Origin: Lantana camara
Taxonomy: Eukaryota > Streptophyta > Magnoliopsida > Lamiales > Verbenaceae
Reading direction: 5' to 3'
Assembly (NCBI GenBank): GCA_037501455.1
Contig: CM074855.1
Span: forward strand, 56,675,001-56,739,000
DNA length: 64,000 bases
The stretch's first letter is position 1. Every line of letters begins with the position of its first letter. This document shows, one piece after another, positions 45,106 through 58,600 of the stretch. A program made the translations under genes and the position numbers. The notes beneath the pieces are model-generated. The model saw nothing but the letters and a program-made list of their open reading frames with translations. It had not been told where the DNA came from and did no database searches.

Positions 45106-48100
45106 GTGACAGGTTCAACTAGCATAGATACCTAGTCCCGAATATCAGATCAACATAATGTAATAATCATCAAGTGCCACAAGGGGCCGAATACGAGTGC
45201 CACGAAGGGCTATCGAATAGTAAAGTATAATCTCGAGTCTACAAGTCAAAACATAAGTAAAGTGTATGAAAGACAAATGCAACTAGAAAGGCTAGACCGA
45301 CGAAGTGCAACTCAAAGGACTCACTCCCGCCTAGCAAACGCCAACTGAACTGCAACTAAAAGTTAAATCAGGGGTCAGTCAACTTGACTGAGTGAGGGGG
45401 CTAACGCACACCCACAATATATATATAGAACACAGCACATATCAGAAGGGTGGACTCATGAACCGGAGATAGGTGTTGTATACCAAAGATATTTCCAAAA
45501 GTACCCAAAAGATATTTATATAAATTTTAGAAAACATTTCAAAAACTCTATCTCGATTCATGATTCCCAGATAGAACAGATCACATGCTCGGCAAGTACG
45601 AGTTTCCAACCTTTACCCCTCAGAACATATCAAAACATAGAATACAAAATCAAATATAACCATCACACCAATGATGGAGGAGATGTACCGTCCCGAAACC
45701 ATCCAGAACAGACAAATCCTCAAGGGGTAGCGAACCCACAAGAGTCCTTCCTGGCCTTAGCCGAAGGCTCAAGATACCACACCTTCCCTACAGCACGGGT
45801 CGTGTGAAGATATCTCAAATGGAGACTTTGCACAGGCCGAGCCCTGACGGCCCTATACCGTCCCAGAGATTCCTCACCCATAGCTCCTCGGATCCATAAC
45901 AGAACAGAACAAAACAGATACCATATATCATGGCTAACTCGCTAAAGAACAGATCATAACATAACATAACTTTTCAAAACGGTTTACATATGCTTTCATA
46001 TCTAATTTTCCAAAACAGAGTTGATTCACAAGGTCATAAACATATCATATCCAACACATACGTATTTATAATAGATATACTCGCAAGCAAGGGTTAAAAT
46101 CAACATATTAAGGCCATAGGTCGTATAACTATACAAAATCCTAAACCTCACCTCGTAGTAGTAGAGTCTGAGAGTGTGAAGGGCCAAACACTCTAAACCT
46201 CGGGCTCACCGGCACCACCAAACTCTGTTATAAGACATACAAAAGCCCAAACTTAGACTCTACATGAACCAAGTAAGACGCACGGCGTACAAAGTATAAA
46301 TGCCATGCGAAATGGAATGATGTTTATCAAATTGGACACAAGGGATAATTCAAATGTTCAAGTAAATCAACCAAGTAATAAAGTATTAAGGTTCAGAGAT
46401 GCATTCCAAGTCATATCGGATCATACAAATCAAGTAGCAACTCAAACGAATCAAATAAGCACGGAAAAGCAAATAGAAAGGGTCACAGCCGCATGGGAAC
46501 GGCCATTCCCATGCACAACATAGCATGGGAACGGGCCTTCCCACACCAAGGCCTAGCGAGGCTGGGAACGGCCGTTCCCAGACCAAGCACACATGGGAAC
46601 GATCGTTCCCATTTTCGGCTGCCAAATCCAAACCCTAGCCCGGAAGGGCCGTTCTGGGCTTAAACCACAAATGGGAACAGCCGTTCTGGCCATAGATCTG
46701 GAACAGAAACTTGACAGTTTCGAGAAGAAGAAGGGGAACACCAAAAATCATCAAACTAACACGAAATCTACCATAAAACATCACGAAATTTAAGTATATC
46801 ATCATATAAATCATGCTTAGCATCAAAACATCAATTAATTCAAGTTTAGGAAGGTTTTTGCCCAAAATCTCAAACACCCATTTTCATGAATTTCAAGCTT
46901 AAACATGAAGATATGAATCCCTAGTCTTCTATACACGAATTTCCAGCAACTAAGACACATAAGGAGCAGTCAAATCATCAAAGCTTGCTCAAGGAATTCA
47001 AGATCTCATCATTCAAGTTCATGCTAACAATTTCATGCTCCAATCCAAGAATAGAAATGAAATACTCATCAAAAGGGATCCAAAGCTTACCTTGTCTTGT
47101 GAAGGAATGAGGAATCAAAGAATATGAGCTCTTAGAATGAAAGATGGTTCAAGTCTTGATCTTCTCTTGAAATTTCTCCATGATTCTCTTTGAGGCTAAC
47201 TTGTGTGGTTTGAAATGAAATGAAAAGAAATAAAGCTATTTATATGGTGGCTAATAGTTTTAGGTCAAGTTTAGGGTTTCCAAGATATAATATGAGGCTA
47301 AAGGCTCAAATAGGATTTAGGCTCAAATAAATGACTTTCGGTCCAATAAGTCAAGATGAAAAGGTTTAGGGTCTAAATGATTTTCGAAAAATATAAAGTA
47401 AGTTCCATTGGACCCGAATCACCAAATCAAGTCCAATGGTGGTGTCGGAATTCGAATTCGAATTCCCGAGCTCATATTGGTCCCGAATGACCCAAACTCA
47501 CCTAATTCAAGTAGGCCCAAACACATTAATAGGTCCAAGTCCTATTTAAATCCAACTCCAACAATTAATTTAAATTCATCTAAGTTCCATTCCCAAGTTG
47601 TTATGCAAGAATTCATATTTAACCATTTTGGATTTTAGTCAATTAAGTCACATTTCAATCAAAGTTGGAATTAAACACATAAAAAGAGAATTAAATCACA
47701 TAAGTGCGTAAAGTAAACTCTCTCGTGGTGCATACCTATACGATTTATCGAACGGGGCATCGCAGACCACCACTCCAGTCGGAGCCACCCCTGTTCCTCC
47801 ACGACGGTCAGCCATCATTCTTACCTCAAGCACTTTCGAACAAGGAAATATAGGGCAAGCAACAGCGGATCTGTTCACCACCCTTCACCACGCGACCTCT
47901 GTCTCGGACCTCTCTCTCTCCAGATCTGCTAGCAAGGACCCCTTCCGATTCCAGAAGTCTTTCGCCGCCCATCTCTTCAGGCAAGACATCCACTGCCACG
48001 CCAAGCTCGCCATCACCATCCTCACCCTTTCTCTTCCCGTCATCACCTATCTAAGATCCAGCGAACCCCACCTCATTTCGGCAAGACCCATCGCCACCGT

Positions 48101-50784
48101 TACCTAACCATCAACATTGTTGATCTTCTTCAGATTGTAAACCTCACTCCATTCTTTGCTTAAATTATTTTAATTAATTGTACTTAGTGTGTCCATTAAT
48201 TCATATGTACATCCTGTCTTAAATTTCTTAAGTGATATGAAATGGTTTAATTTTAGATTGTGTTGTAAATGTTGTATATATTAGAAATGAAAGTATTTGT
48301 TTATAAATAGAATTGAATTATGTACTGACAACTCAAATGATTGAAGGAGCATGGTACTGTGAGGTTTATGTTGATTTGGAATAAGCATTTCAATTAATGT
48401 CTAACTTGTATTTATTAATCTAAATACGATTAATTGATTAAAGGTGAAATTCAATGGTCTATAAGTTTGTTAATGTGTATTGCTCGAACTAAGTTAGTTT
48501 TAGAGATTAAAATGAATCCTCTGTTTACTGCATGAAAAGAATTATATGCTATCCTCAAATTTAATTGTTATGACATGTGAATATATTCAATGTAATTGGC
48601 ACTATTGCTGGTAAACTTTTCCTATTTTGTGTCGTAATGGAGGCTGTAATGACTAATGGGTTTTGAAAATATGAATTCATTTAAATTCCGATTAAGAATT
48701 TGATCTTTGATCCAAGTGCCAAATAATGTATTGTGTAATTTAGTAAATGAGAATCTAGGTATGGTGTCTGGCTATAAACACATATTAATTGAAGGGAGTT
48801 GTCTTAACAATAGATTTCATTATTGGGTGATGTGACAACATAAATATTGTAATTGAATTGGTTTTGTTAGTCAATTAGATTATAGGTTGAAATTGTGGTG
48901 CTGAAATACCTGAATTGTGCCAAGACATAATTGTTGTGTTGTAATTTGTTGGATAGAATATGACCCCAGTAACACTATTGAATGTTCTGTTATTGAAGTA
49001 CCTGTTTGATCATGCATTTTATTAAAGAAACTGATTTCTGAAATTGTGAGTTTATGCTAATGTCGGGTTATGAGTTGGCGTTCTTTGAACTCGAATTTAT
49101 GTGTTGTACCTAACTCTTGTAAACATACTTAATTGTTAATTGCTCACTTGATGATTGACCTTGTATAATTAATTGCTACTTGTAAATATGACCTTGTTGA
49201 CCATTTATATGCCTTAATTGACCACGACACCATATTAGAAGCACAACATGGACACCTATGCATACCACTATTATGTTGAGCATTGTCGTGCGTTTCTGTG
49301 GTTCATGTACGAGTCTTGTCTCACTAGTACACTGTATTTCCTTTCTGTTCAGTAATCTCCACGAAGGAGACAACCTGGTCAAGTATGCAACCGTCTTGTC
49401 AGTTCTTGTATCTCGTCGTCTCTCAGGTGAGGTTTAGGATTTTGTATAGTTATGCGACCTATGGCCTTTACATGTTGATTTCTACCCTTGCATGCGAGTA
49501 TACCTTATTATAAATACGTATGTGTTAGATATGATATGTTTATGACCTTTGCGTGCGTCCTGCATAGGTGGGAGCCTTCGTGGCTTAAATTCCACAGCAT
49601 GAGGATATATATAAAAATGAGTTTTTGAGGCATATGTAAGCTATTTTGGAAAATTCAGTTATGTTATGATTCTGTAGCGAGTTAGCCATGATATATGGTA
49701 TCTGTTCTGTTCTGTTCTATTCTGTTGTGGATCCTAGGAGCTGCGGGTAATGGGTCCCCCGGGACGGTTAGGGCCGTCGGGGTTCCAACCATGTGCGTAG
49801 TTCCATTTGAGATATCATTGCGCGACTCAGGGAGATAGGGGAGGCGTGATATCTTGAGCCTTCGGCTAAGGCCGAGGATGACTCTTGTGGGTTCGCTACC
49901 CCTTGAGGTTGAGTCTATTTTAGACGGTTCCATTATAGATGGTTAGGGCCAACGCGTGCCTCTTCCATCATTGTAGTAGAGGATGGATTGATTTTGCTTT
50001 ATGTTCTGAGGAGTAAAGGTGGGAAGCTCGTACTCGCCGAGCATGTGTTCTATTATGTTACGGAATTATGAATCGGGATAGAGTCTTTTTCGAAAATGGT
50101 TTCTAAACTTATATCTATATCTATTTGGGTTATTTCGAAATGTTTTGGTATATAACACCTATCCTCGGTTCATGAGTCCATCCTTTTATTCTGTGCTATG
50201 CTCTTTATATGTATATTGTGGGTGTGCGTTAGCCCCCTCACTCAGTTAGTTGACTGACCCCTCGTTTTATCTTTTAGTTTGCAGGTTTCCTTTTGGCTTG
50301 AGCTAGGCGGAAGTGAGTCTTCTGAGTCATACTTGTCAGTCTAGTTGGTATTAGAATGTATTTGTCGCACACTCTACTTATGTTAAGTATTTATGTTTCC
50401 CACTTGAAGGTTATGTTTATGTTCTACTTAGACTTAAACCCGTGTGGGGTTAGTAAGCTAGTATTTGGATGTTATTAGATATTGATGATACTTATATTGA
50501 TTATTATATTGGATTATGAACTGATATTCGGGACTAGGTATCTATGCTAGTTGAACCCGTCACCTCTTCTGCGTGTTGTTTTAATTACTTCCGCTATCTG
50601 TTGATGATTGTTTCAAATTGCTTCCGTACTCTGAGTTTGTCGAGTTAGATCCGCCTAGCCTAGTGTGTGAGTTGGTCTCCCGTTCGCTTTGATTCGGATT
50701 GGGGCATGGACCTTCCATTTCATGACCGGGTATGGGTCTTAGTGCGGGGAATATGGCATCCTCCGTTAGGGGTGTTACAGTCCG

Positions 50785-51451
50785 GATTTGTGCTCTCCAT
50801 CTTCTCCTCTTTCTTTAAGTGTCCATTTTCTGATTTTAATGATCGTTTGAGTGTGCTATGACTGACTTGGTGAATAGTGAGGGTTAGAGTCAATTCTTGA
50901 ATCCTTGTTGTAGCATGAAGTTTATGATAAATTGATGCTTGTTTGCTGATCATTTAAGCTCCATGACTTCATTTATTTGTCTCTAATTTGTGGTAGTTGA
51001 GCTATGATTGAATTACCATTGATGGCCTTAAAGAAATGTTGAGTTTTTGAACCATAAACTAGAATATATGAATCTGTACTCTTTCTTCCTTGTTGTTGTT
51101 CGGTTTTGAACTGTTTTAATACGAATTTTATGTGTTTTTCTTCATGATTTTGACCTATATTATATGTATGTATGTGTGTTTAATGTTGCCCTGTTTTGTC
51201 TTGCTTTTCCCCTGTTTTTCAGCTGAGGTTTGAAGAAGATGCAACTGTTGCGTGAGTTGACACACCCGTGTCACTTTTTGGACACGGAGGTGTCAACTTG
51301 GGTGCTGGAGCTTTTGACCTCCAACACCACCGTCTCTCCCTTTGTTCTACAAGGGATACACGCCCGTGTCAGCCCCTATTGCAACCATTTATTGGCTGCT
51401 ATGTGGGGGTATTCGCGGGACCGTTTCTTTGCTCCGTTGTGGTGTGGTATG
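50785..51451 (+). mobile_element. R6: truncated Gypsy LTR, right piece
   Basis: The R6 LTR resumes after the R7 target-site copy. It includes a strong hairpin at 51256-51297 (arms of 17 nt with two mismatches, loop ACTTTTTG) and GATACACGCCCGTGTCAGC at about 51355, in the place where R1 and R5 have their hairpin clusters. It is cut by R10 at GTATG (51447-51451); the remainder would lie beyond the window. Confidence 0.68.
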
Positions 51452-53381
51452 TGTTAGGAATAGTACCCTAGAGAGCCGATTGTATATCCGCTTTGTGCTT
51501 TTCCTTATTGTAATCACAGACAATCTTTGAATGAAATAACGAATTGAGGCAACACTTCTTTATATGCTCTTGTTTGGTATGCGTTTACTTTATCTGTGCA
51601 TGTATGAAAACTCCCCTAATCCTGATGACTTTAGGACTCTACCATTTAGGTGAAATGGTTCATGAAACGAGCCCTACATCACATAAGTCATGATTAGTAA
51701 AATACTCCAAGCCGATGAGTCCTACCGACAATGGGAGTGTCACCCTGACTCCTCTAAGGCTTTCTTGTGGGATCACGCCCTTAAGAAGGACCACCTTGTT
51801 TCATGGAGGTGCAAAGTGTATAGTTGATACGTGCGTGATACATGAGTGTGCTTACTTTAATAAGTAAGTTCACTGAGGTGCCCCGTGTGAGAACATTCCT
51901 AAATGGGAAAGGAAGTTTCTATTTCAGGAAATGGAGACTTCCAGATTAGGAAATATCTCACGAGTCCTTGATGTGATTAATTGATCCTTAAGACTTGAGG
52001 TTCCTTGTTACTTTATGAGTTAACTCTGTAGTCTTAGGTATAACCTTTAAAGGGTGTCGCCTTAGACAACTGATTCAAGGCTTATGCTTGGGCTGCATAA
52101 GTGATTCATGAAAGTGAATGATTATCAAGAAAGGACCTACACTTGCATTTGCAAGGTGATCTCTTATTGTGTAAGTCATTCATATGCCATATGGAGTCCT
52201 TGGCCAAGGCAGTAGATCAAGACATCAAGAAAAGGGTTTCTTGGATTGAGATCAAATGGATATGAAGTGCACTTAGCTTTAAGACCAGATTATTAGGGTT
52301 CTCATTATTCCCTTGCCCTAGATCTTGGTTGAGAGATAGTAAGTAGGAGGATTGTATCTCACATGAATCAATGACTTAAAGGTTATGTCGAATCCGAACA
52401 TTCCAATTCAACTAGGGGTTAAACACCTGTTGCTAGACTATGGTCGTTTAATCTGTGGACTGATTAATTAATTAGTGAATTAATTAATTAGGGTCACTGC
52501 TAATTGAATTGAGAACCTAGAGGGTCACACACAACAACTTGGTTACATGAGTTGAGGCTTTAAAATGATTAAACGAGTTAATCGGGCCAAAGGGGTTCCA
52601 CACGTGTGGGAGCACGTGTCCTTGGGATACGTGCCTCACACGTGTGTATGTATATATATGATATATATATTAAATAATTAAATGTGTTAATTATTTAATC
52701 GACTTTGGTTTAATTTTTGAATTAAAAAGAAAGTATTATTTTGGAGAAAAATAATCTAGTTAATTAATTATGAATTAATTAATTAGATAAAATAAGTTAT
52801 TTATTTTAAATAAATAAAGTATAAAATTATCCAAAAATAGTTTGGATATTTTTAGCTCTCTTGAAAGTTGATTTGAATTTGAATTCAAAGTCAAAGTCAA
52901 AATTACTTGATGATCAAGTAATAGGAGAGAGAGAGAGACCAAAACCCTAGCCCATAAAGGACTAGGATTTTCGGTCCTCCCCTCATTATAAATAGGGGAG
53001 CTCGAGCTTCCCTTAGAGCTGATTGGGAATTCTTTTGGTTCATGTGTTGAACACCATCCTTTCTCCAAGATAAACGAAACCCTAGGTTAAGCCTAAACAC
53101 TAACTAGAGAACTAGCATCCTTACTAGGTAGATTGTGATCAAGTTGGTGGACTATCTCTAGAGAGCTTCAAGTTAGAAGTTTGAAGATTCGAGCTTTACC
53201 AAGGAGAGGGGATCAAACCGCGAGAAGACCGTTCTTGGGTGGCTTGAAACACTTCAAGAAAGAATAAAAGAAAAGCAAGTTTCTTATCTCTACGAATTTG
53301 GATACACGATTGCGAGTCCAAGGTCTTTTTGTTGGGAAAATTTTTTAAATTTCGCTGCTTTCTAATTCGTATTTTCCAACA
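51452..53381 (+). mobile_element. R10: 5' LTR of Copia element (1930 bp)
   Basis: The LTR starts TGTTAGGAATAG and ends TATTTTCCAACA, followed after two bases by the primer-binding site. It is the same family as R9. It contains three G-boxes around 52601-52644 and a short (TA)n. The last 250 bp includes ACGAATTTGGATACACG, which is also found at the other end of R9. Confidence 0.9.
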
Positions 53382-53383
53382 AG

Positions 53384-53395
53384 TGGTATCAGAGC
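53384..53395 (+). promoter_or_regulatory. R10 primer-binding site (initiator Met tRNA)
   Basis: TGGTATCAGAGC starts two bases after the LTR, the usual arrangement in plant Copia elements, whereas the Gypsy elements here have an 8-nt spacer. Confidence 0.92.
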
Positions 53396-55645
53396 CACCT
53401 CGTTAATCGTGTTTCTGATTCGTCTCAATTATTCTGAATTTGGTAGAAATTCTTAGGCTTAGATGCGAATTGAGTATTCTTGAGTTCTTTTAGAAAGCCT
53501 GAAATACGAAATTGTAATTTTTCCTGAATTTCTAAAACTGTTTTCTTAAATCGTGGTTTTGAAAATTGTTTTAGTTGAAATTTATCTAAATCGAATTTTT
53601 TAATTTTGGATTGAATTGGTTTTGAGAAACCTAGACATGAAACGAGAAGCGAAACAAATGCGCGGGATTGGGACGTGCCAATGGGTAGCACGCCCCAGGC
53701 CTGCGCGCGCACGTCGCCCAGCCCCTCCCGCAACCGCGTGGGAGCCATCCCGGGCGTGCCCAGTCCGTCCCGCAACCGCGCGGGAAGCCTGCACAACCCG
53801 CCTAGTCGCGGCGGGCGCTGCTGCGTGCGACGCGCGCATGATACACGCCCAGCGTGCGCACGCGATCTGCAACTGCCGCGCGCTGTGTGCGCTGCTCTTG
53901 CGGGTCCACGTGCCCTGCTGCGCAGCGCTGTTTTCGGGCTCGTTTTTGTGTTTCGTGTTTTTCGTGTTTTCGGTCCTTAAAATACCAATTTAATTTTATT
54001 TTAATTTTATCTTTTAAAATCAGTTTTGATAATATAAAATTATTTTAAATTTTTGATTAAATTGGGATTTTGAGAAATTAAAGTGATTTGGAATTTTGGG
54101 AAAATTATGAACTTTATTTTCTGAAAATAATGAAAGAATAAAATTATTAATTTTTGGAAATTAATTGGAATTTTATTGGTTTATTTTTTTTTCGGGTTTT
54201 ATTGAAAAGGCTCTTGAACAAGAATTTCATCTAAGTTGTGTTTTAAGCTATTAGAGCTTAAACCGAGAATTCTAATTTATTGGTTAAATTTAAATTCTTG
54301 CAAAAGCATGTTAGGTGATCATGGGTTTAGACTTATGTATGGTTTTAATTTATGCACATGGATGGTTTAAATTGGGGTTGGAGCCCTATAGTTGCGTTTT
54401 TCAATTGAGGTTGGAGCCTCACTTATGTGAGTACTGTTATGTGATTTATTATGTGGCTTTCCATATTACTGTTTTTGAGGCCGGGGTATGCCCTGTGTAA
54501 TTTTCTAAGGCCAATATGAAGATTGAGCCTTATTACTTTATGTCCTTTTCTTTTTATTGTAATTTGAGAGTAGAGATAGGTGGTGAGGTTTTATTTTCAT
54601 TTTGGAGACAATGCACCCATGGAGTAAGATGGACCACATTCAAGTAACAAGGAGGCCATAACTGAAGACCCCTCAAAATGTTAGGGAGGAGAATCTCAAT
54701 TGTTAAAATGTAATAGAGATAGGGCTCGTATTTTGTTACCGCTTTCCCTTATGTGATTTAAACTGTTTATGTGGCATATATGTTAGAACTTGTGATTGTG
54801 GAGTGGCTCCAACATATCACGCATAAGATAGGTAGTACCCATGATCATTACATGTTAGTATCATGCTAGGACATGTTATCTGTTTATGTTCTTGTTTGAA
54901 ATGCATTTAAGTGTACTTGCATTAATCAAGACTAATAAAATTGGAAACCATATATGTTGGTGAGGTCGAACCGGACAACTCTCCGGTTGATTCGAAAATT
55001 CCCATTAAATATTAAGCTAATTTCGAACAAATAGGTATTTAATTCGAGATGCAAATTTTGAATTAAATTCCTAGCATTCCATCAATAGGTTTTAAGTTTA
55101 GTAAGTGAAGCTAGTTATTGTCCGCGAGTCGTGGGATAGCTAGTGGAGCTTATTAGTTCTTAGTTACCTAATTGATCATTTTAAATGATCAATATTTCGT
55201 GGTCAATTTTGGCAAGGGTGATGCCCGCGAGTCGTGGGTCGTTTGAACTAAGTTTTGATCATGATCTTATGATTGATGGGTCTAGCTTAACACCTAAGTA
55301 AATATGGATGTCGCACGAGTCGTGGGTCCAAATTGAAAGATAGGTGATGCAAAAATAATTACTAAGAGTTCTAAAGGTGTTAGAATTGGTAAGTTGTACC
55401 TACCTGGGGTTCTTACTTTGAATGTCCGCGAGTCGTGGGTTCGAGGTAAAATGCCTAGGATCTTAGTACCCATTGGGAAACGTGTTCCTCTTAGATCTTT
55501 GGGAATTATAGATCTTTGAAAAACAGTGGGAGCTACATTAGATTAAAGTCCTTATCTTTTGTATATCGTTATAATTCAGCATGCTCACTAGTTCTCTATT
55601 TTACCATTTAGGTCGTAGATTCTGTGATTCTCTACGTGTTTTGAA
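53396..55645 (+). mobile_element. R10: long untranslated leader
   Basis: This 2.25 kb stretch lies between primer site and gag. A GC-rich segment (53640-53950, rich in GCGC and CCCGC) contrasts with AT-rich surroundings; reading frames on both strands there are compositional. Near 55121-55440 four copies of a CGCGAGTCGTGGG motif occur at intervals of about 100 bp. Nothing else is recognised. Confidence 0.75.
55121..55440 (+). repeat. Four dispersed copies of CGCGAGTCGTGGG in the R10 leader
   Basis: Copies at 55121-55135, 55224-55240, 55311-55329 (with CGCACGAGTCGTGGG) and 55424-55440 are spaced 103, 87 and 113 bp. The sequence between them is AT-rich and dissimilar apart from AAGT and TAG-like words. 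Confidence 0.8.
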
Positions 55646-58600
55646 ATGGCAACCAAAATCCCTCTTGTATCGATCCTCGAGTCAAACAAGTTGACTGGTC
55701 CCAACTATTCTGATTGACTGAGGAATCTAAAAATCATTTTAGATTCTGAGAAGAGAACTTATGTTCTCTTCGAAGGGGAGCCTAGTCCCGAAGGGGAGGC
55801 TCCCACTCGGGCCGAGCGGGATGCGATTCAGAAGTGGAAGGATGATAATCTCCAAGCCCGTTGCCTTATGTTGGCTAACATGTCTCCGGACTTGCAAAGG
55901 CAACATGAGGCCATGGAATTCGCTTGGGAGATTTACGACCACTTAGAGCAACTTTACCGCCCTCATGAACGTGTTACAAGGTATAACACTTCAAAGGAAT
56001 TGTTCCACTTAAGAATGAGGGAAGGTTCAAGTGTCCATGAATATGGACTCAAGTTTCTTGCCCTTACTGAGAAACTTGCCTCCATGGACATGCTACTGAA
56101 AGATGAGCTTTCAGTGGATTTGTTGCTAGCTTCGTTCCCACCATCATTCAACCCATTTGTCCTTAACTTCAATATGAATCATGCTGGTTCTACTGTAGCT
56201 GAGCTGATTAGTCAGCTTGTGACTACTGAAAGCACGATCAAGAAGGGCAATAAGGTTTTGATGGTGAATGCTCCATCTTCCTCTTCTGGGCCTTCTAAAG
56301 GTAAGGGCAAGAAAGCCCAAAAGAAGAAGAAGAAACCCCTTAGGCCCACTGGTGGCGTTTCGAAGGGGAAGGCTCAAAAGAGGAAGCGTGATCAAAAAGA
56401 GGATGTTTGCTTCCATTGTGGCAAAGCGGCACATTGGAGGACAAACTGCCCAGAGTACAAGGCTACTCTAAAGAAAGGTATCTTTCTCGTTGAAGTAAAT
56501 CTTTCTATTAATTCTAGTTCTTGGGCACTTGATACTGGTTGTGGAACTCATATCCGTAATGATGTACAGATGCTAAGTGAAGTCCAACAACTCAAAGAAG
56601 GAGAATGTGTCTTGAAGATCGGTGATGGCTCAAACGTTGAAGCTCGAGCTTTAGGCACAATTAGATTAGACTTAGGTAGTTTGGAGTTAGTCTTAAATAA
56701 AGTCCTTTATGTACCGAGCATTATTCGTAATATAATTTCAGGTCCAATTTTAGATTGTGAAGGTTATGAAACTTATATTAAGAATGGTAAATACTTTATC
56801 AAACGGAACAACTCTTCCGTTCACATCGGTACTCTAAGTAATGGACTTTATCTAACTCAGAATATCAATATTATGAATATACAATGAGAAACGAAGCGTA
56901 AGAGAGATGACAAAGTTTCAGCTCCCTTATGGCACGCTAGATTAGGACACATTTCCAAGAACAGAATTAGCAAGATAAACACTTTAGGATCATTCGCTGA
57001 AAATGATCTTAAGGAGTTAACTTCTTGCGAATCCTGTCTCAAAGGAAAAATGTCCAAAGTCCCTTTTAAAGGAACTGTGGAACGTGCCATTAAGGTTTTG
57101 GATTTGATCCATACTGATGTTTGTGGACCGCTTAGTGTAAGCATAAGAAACAATGATCAGTATTTCATAACCTTTACCGATGACTTTAGTCGATATGGTT
57201 ATGTATACTTAATGAAGTATAAATCTGAAGCTTTTGAGAAGTTCTTAGAATTTCAAAAGGAGGTTGAGAACCAAACTGGTCACAAGATCAAAGTACTTCG
57301 ATCTGATCGAGGAGGCGAGTATCTTAGTGAAGAATTCCTTAATCATCTCAAAGATAATGGGATGATCTCTCCGTGGACTCCTCCGGGAACTCCTCAGCTT
57401 AATGGAGTTTCTGAGAGAAGGAATCGAACCCTACTTGATATGGTTCGTTCCATGATGAGTCTCACTGACTTACCACCTTCTTTCTGGGGTTATGCCCTAG
57501 AAAGTGCAGCAAAGATTTTGAATCTAGTTCCCTATAAGTCAATCCCTAAAACGCCCTATGAAATGTGGCATGGTAAAATCCCTAGTTATTCTTACTTAAG
57601 AATTTGGGGTTGTCCTGCTTACGTGAAGAGGACAGTGGGAGATAATTTAGAATCTCGTTCTAACTTATGCTACTTTGTAGGTTATCCTAAGGAATCCATA
57701 GGATACTACTTCTATGATCAATCTGAGCAAAAAGTGTTTGTTTCCAGAAATGCCACTTTTCTAGAGGAACCGTTCCTTAAAGAAAAGAAAGGCAAGATCA
57801 TAGAATTAGAAGAAGTACAAAGTGATCCCACACCACCCACTGAAGAAACGTCCCCTTCTGACCAACCACAACCAATCACGAATTTTGATATACACGAAAA
57901 TCCTCCTCTAAGGCGTTCTGAACACACTCCTAGACAGCCGGAGAGATGGTATGGATTCTTCCATGAAATCTCTCAAAAGGATAATGATCCTTTAACATAT
58001 GAGGAGGCACTTTCAGATTCTGACTCTGAACAGTGGATAGAAGCCATAAAATCCGAAATGGATTCCATGAACTCCAACCAAGTTTGGACCTTTGTAGATT
58101 TGCCTGATGGGGTCAAACCCATAGGTTGCAAATAGATCTTTAAGAGAAAGCTTGGAGTTGATGGAAGCATTGCAGCCTACAAAGCAAGACTGGTTGCAAA
58201 AGGATTCACTCAAAAGTCTATTCGGATCATGCTTGCCATTGCTGCGTATTATGACTACGAGATATGGCAAATGAATGTGAAAACTGCCTTTCTCAATGGT
58301 GACATTGATAAAGACATTTATATGGAGCAACCCATAGGTTTCACATTCAGTGGGAGTGAGCAAAAGGTTTTCAAACTCCAAAGATCAATCTATGGATTGA
58401 AACAGGCTTCTAGGAATTCGAACATTCGATTTGATGAATCAGTCAAAGCGTTTGGCTTCATTCAAATTTCGAATGAATCATGTGTGTATAGAAAGGAATT
58501 GGAGACCTCAGTACAATTCTTAGTACTCTATGTTGATGACATCCTCCTTATTGGGAATTCAAAGGATGACATGAAAGTGACTAAGTTATGGTTATCGAAC

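Larger units (their letters stand above)
35068..47764 (-). mobile_element. R8: Tekay/Del-like Ty3/Gypsy chromovirus (minus strand)
   Basis: A complete element points left, with the 3' LTR at 35068-37956 and the 5' LTR at 42623-47764 (split by R9). The duplication GACCA is at 35063-35067 and 47765-47769. It has primer-binding site, gag, protease, RT, RNase H, integrase and chromodomain, and polypurine tract in the order of chromoviruses. The coding region has several stops and frameshifts. Its LTRs share the TGTAACACCCCAAACGGAG end and about 1.4 kb of sequence with the LARD R4. Confidence 0.93.
42623..47764 (-). mobile_element. R8: 5' LTR, split by solo Copia LTR R9
   Basis: Pieces at 42623-42840 and 45111-47764 total about 2.87 kb, matching the 2889 bp 3' LTR. 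The outer end reads GGGGCATCGCA instead of GGGGCGTCACA. The LTR palindrome cluster is at about 46490-46695. Confidence 0.9.
34189..50779 (+). mobile_element. R7: solo LTR of LARD/Tekay-related family, interrupted by R8
   Basis: The LTR starts TGTGACGCCCCATAT at 34189 and ends GGGGTGTTACA at 50779. The duplication GTCCG is at 34184-34188 and 50780-50784. Without R8 it is about 3.89 kb (34189-35067 plus 47770-50779), with no primer site, polypurine tract or coding region, so it is a solo LTR. The right piece is collinear with R11: GACCACGACACC...GCACAACATG near 49220, the CCTTCGGCTAAGGCC block near 49860, CGCCGAGCATG, CCCCCTCACTCAG and the GGGATATGGCATCCTCCG-type end. The segment around the R8 insertion (34676-35067 and 47770-48120) is C-rich and looks like a captured gene fragment; I cannot name it. 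Confidence 0.88.

Noticed and set aside
35068..47764. R7 plus R8 as one element with R7 as its LTRs
   Set aside because: R8 has its own LTRs, primer site, polypurine tract and GACCA duplication; R7 has a separate GTCCG duplication and lies outside.
53616..53993. Frames in the GC-rich part of the R10 leader
   Set aside because: There are open frames in several registers on both strands, biased to Arg, Ala and Pro, and no start context or domain.
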